Source: Minisyncoccota bacterium (GTDB lineage: Bacteria > Patescibacteriota > Minisyncoccia > Minisyncoccales > GCA-002788555). From it: 7,565 nt of DNA. The notes beneath the pieces are model-generated. The model was given only the letters and a program-made list of their open reading frames with translations, was not told where the DNA came from and made no database searches. The stretch covers positions 1 through 7,565 of the forward strand of contig JAQVET010000032.1 of NCBI GenBank assembly GCA_028697615.1, read 5' to 3'. Every line of letters begins with the position of its first letter. Position 1 is the first letter of the stretch. A program made the position numbers and the translations under genes. Positions 6,851-7,565 of the stretch are shown in pieces.

Positions 6851-6878
6851 ATTATAGCAGAATTAAATTTATTGTCAA
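6851..6878 (-). promoter_or_regulatory. Consensus sigma-70-type promoter for the hsd operon
   Basis: On the minus strand a perfect -35 TTGACA (6878-6873) is followed by 16 bp and then a perfect -10 TATAAT (6856-6851), preceded by TGC (extended -10). Seven bases separate the -10 from the ATG at 6843, so the predicted transcript starts on or next to the A of the start codon. The mRNA would be leaderless. No comparably good promoter was found for the downstream genes, so hsdM, the nuclease-like ORF, hsdS and hsdR are probably one transcript. Confidence 0.78.
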
Positions 6879-6894
6879 GTTGCCATATGTCAAC
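6879..6894. promoter_or_regulatory. 16-bp near-palindrome next to the -35 box, candidate operator
   Basis: The plus strand reads gttgccatatgtcaac, which equals its reverse complement at 14 of 16 positions and is centred on CATATG. It directly abuts the -35 hexamer on the upstream side. A dimeric helix-turn-helix protein could bind here. The N-terminal domain of HsdM is the obvious candidate in this window, which would give autoregulation. Function is inferred from position and symmetry only. Confidence 0.45.
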
Positions 6895-6970
6895 CAAGAT
6901 TTTAACAGATATCAGCCCTCCTAATTCTGTTTCCTTACTACTTTTGTTCATTCTTCCTCTTCCTCTCCTT

Positions 6971-7006
6971 CAATTTCTGCACTTGCTGTAATTTCTGTAA
7001 TTGCTG
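6971..7006. repeat. 18-bp tandem duplication in the spacer between the toxin gene and hsdM
   Basis: Two adjacent 18-bp units (caatttctgcacttgctg and taatttctgtaattgctg on the plus strand) agree at 15 of 18 positions. On the minus strand one open frame through them reads AQLTQQLQKLQQVQKLKERKRKNEQK and stops in TAG inside the alternative hsdM start region. It could be the coiled-coil tail of a lost gene. A stop codon just upstream prevents linking it to any neighbour. The rest of the spacer (6895-7070) shows no convincing gene or terminator. Confidence 0.55.
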
Positions 7007-7070
7007 GGTTAATTGGGCTTAGAGCCAGCTTGAAATAGGTTCATGTAAGGAAACTGGGAGTTTTCAATAT

Positions 7071-7325
7071 TTAGCTATAAACCCTCTGGCGGTGGCCGAT
7101 TTTAACGACGATGATTAATAATTTGGATTTGTAGATTGAATAAATTATCCGGTATGGCCAAACGCGCGCTGACCATTGTCCCGCGAGCTTTCCTTTTAAT
7201 TTCTTACCCGAGAACGGATCTTTAGCAATTACAGTTAGCGCTACCAGTACTTTATAATAATCATTTTTGGGTAATTTATTTAGTTCTTTTTGGGCGCTTG
7301 GTTTGAATCTTAGTTGGTATTCCAT
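7071..7325 (-). CDS. RelE/ParE-family toxin, probable mRNA interferase
   Basis: This 84-residue protein matches the RelE fold in size and layout. It has a first strand MEYQLRFKPSA, a helix KELNKLPKNDYYKVLVAL, then DPFSGKKLKGKLAGQW, two strands SARVWPYRIIYSI and LLIIVVKIGHR, and the end QRVY. Family members of this kind usually cut ribosome-bound mRNA; ParE-type relatives poison gyrase instead. The basic residues K45-K46, R54 and R59, with R79, R81 and Y83 at the C-terminus, resemble the catalytic set of RelE-type enzymes, so mRNA cleavage is the likelier activity. The frame stays open up to 7439, but similarity begins at the ATG at 7325, which I chose. The gene overlaps the antitoxin by 50 nt, implying coupled translation. 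It lies upstream of hsdM on the same strand but has its own partner and probably its own promoter beyond the window. Confidence 0.88.
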   Translation of the reverse strand: MEYQLRFKPSAQKELNKLPKNDYYKVLVALTVIAKDPFSGKKLKGKLAGQWSARVWPYRIIYSIYKSKLLIIVVKIGHRQRVYS

Positions 7326-7565
7326 ATTTTTTAGCAGCTTTATCAGAAACGATAAAACCTTCTTTGGCAAGAAGTTCTTCAAGTGTTGTCCAATTTCTGT
7401 ACTCCCCGCTTCTAATCGCTGCTTTAACTTCTTTGACATCTTTTTCCAATTTGGGAAATTCGCGCATTATCTCTAAGGTTTCTTGCCAAGATTCAAATTC
7501 TTCGGCAGACATTAAAACCGCCTTGGGATAACCTTTTTCCGTAAAAGTATAGTAATTACCTGGTT
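7276..7565 (-). CDS. Phd/YefM-type antitoxin, 5' end beyond the window
   Basis: The antitoxin would bind and neutralise the adjacent RelE-like toxin and, through its missing N-terminal part, repress the shared promoter. An ATG lies at 7512, but the frame stays open to the right edge and reads PGNYYTFTEKGYPKAVLMSAEEFESW across it. The stretch YTFTEKGYPKAVLMSAEEFE is typical of the end of the Phd/YefM DNA-binding domain, so the ATG at 7512 is internal and the true start is outside the window. The visible 95 residues include the acidic helix ETLEIMREFPKLEKDVKEVK and a lysine-rich tail (PTKIQTKRPKRTK) that would wrap the toxin. The stop lies 50 nt inside the toxin gene. Confidence 0.85.
   Translation of the reverse strand, partial: PGNYYTFTEKGYPKAVLMSAEEFESWQETLEIMREFPKLEKDVKEVKAAIRSGEYRNWTTLEELLAKEGFIVSDKAAKKYGIPTKIQTKRPKRTK

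Noticed and set aside
7016..7066. Possible terminator hairpins after the toxin gene
   Set aside because: Only 4-5-bp stems (GGCT/AGCC and AAACT/AGTTT) are present, without a U-tract; too weak to call.
7326..7439. Longer toxin reading frame starting at 7439
   Set aside because: The extra 38 residues lie out of frame inside the antitoxin gene and do not resemble RelE; the family begins at the ATG at 7325.
7267..7476. Plus-strand 69-codon ORF over the toxin-antitoxin genes
   Set aside because: Antisense to both well-supported genes; F/S-rich composition fits a shadow.

Overview
The window is AT-rich DNA (about one third G+C by eye) with every credible gene on the minus strand. Read in the direction of transcription, from the right edge to the left, it holds a type II toxin-antitoxin pair, a complete type I restriction-modification (hsd) operon with an extra gene inside it, and a short tail with small candidate ORFs. 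The organism is bacterial and uses TGA as a normal stop (hsdM and hsdS both end in TGA). Low G+C, weak or absent Shine-Dalgarno sequences, an apparently leaderless promoter and the kind of small nuclease-like ORF present fit a Candidate Phyla Radiation/Patescibacteria genome. That assignment is inference; no taxonomic marker gene is present.

Right part (7071-7565): a RelE-like toxin, overlapped by a Phd/YefM-type antitoxin whose 5' end lies beyond the window. Then comes a gene-poor spacer (6844-7070) with an 18-bp tandem duplication. It ends in a consensus promoter (TTGACA, 16 bp, extended -10 TGCTATAAT) that places the transcript start on the ATG at 6843. A 16-bp near-palindrome abuts the -35 box.

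Central part (224-6843): hsdM, a BECR/barnase-like small ORF, hsdS and hsdR, in that order. HsdM carries an unusual N-terminal winged-helix-like extension and could regulate its own promoter. The small ORF overlaps the hsdM stop (ATGA). Its 3' end runs into a G+C-rich 155-nt palindrome (4528-4682) whose minus-strand RNA can form a 28-bp stem, several hairpins (one with a GAAA tetraloop) and a possible pseudoknot. hsdS follows 26 nt later without a clear ribosome binding site and contains a 7-bp tandem array in the linker between its two target recognition domains. hsdR has all the nuclease and helicase motifs expected of an active enzyme.

Together HsdM, HsdS and HsdR would make a methylating and restricting complex. 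The embedded nuclease-like gene recalls the prrC arrangement, in which an RNase toxin is encoded inside an hsd operon and guarded by the restriction complex. The RNA-like palindrome lies where it could lower hsdS and hsdR output relative to hsdM, or it could mark a mobile unit inserted between hsdM and hsdS. The left end (1-223) holds a 30-codon candidate membrane peptide built on a 15-bp repeat, and the possible start of another gene.
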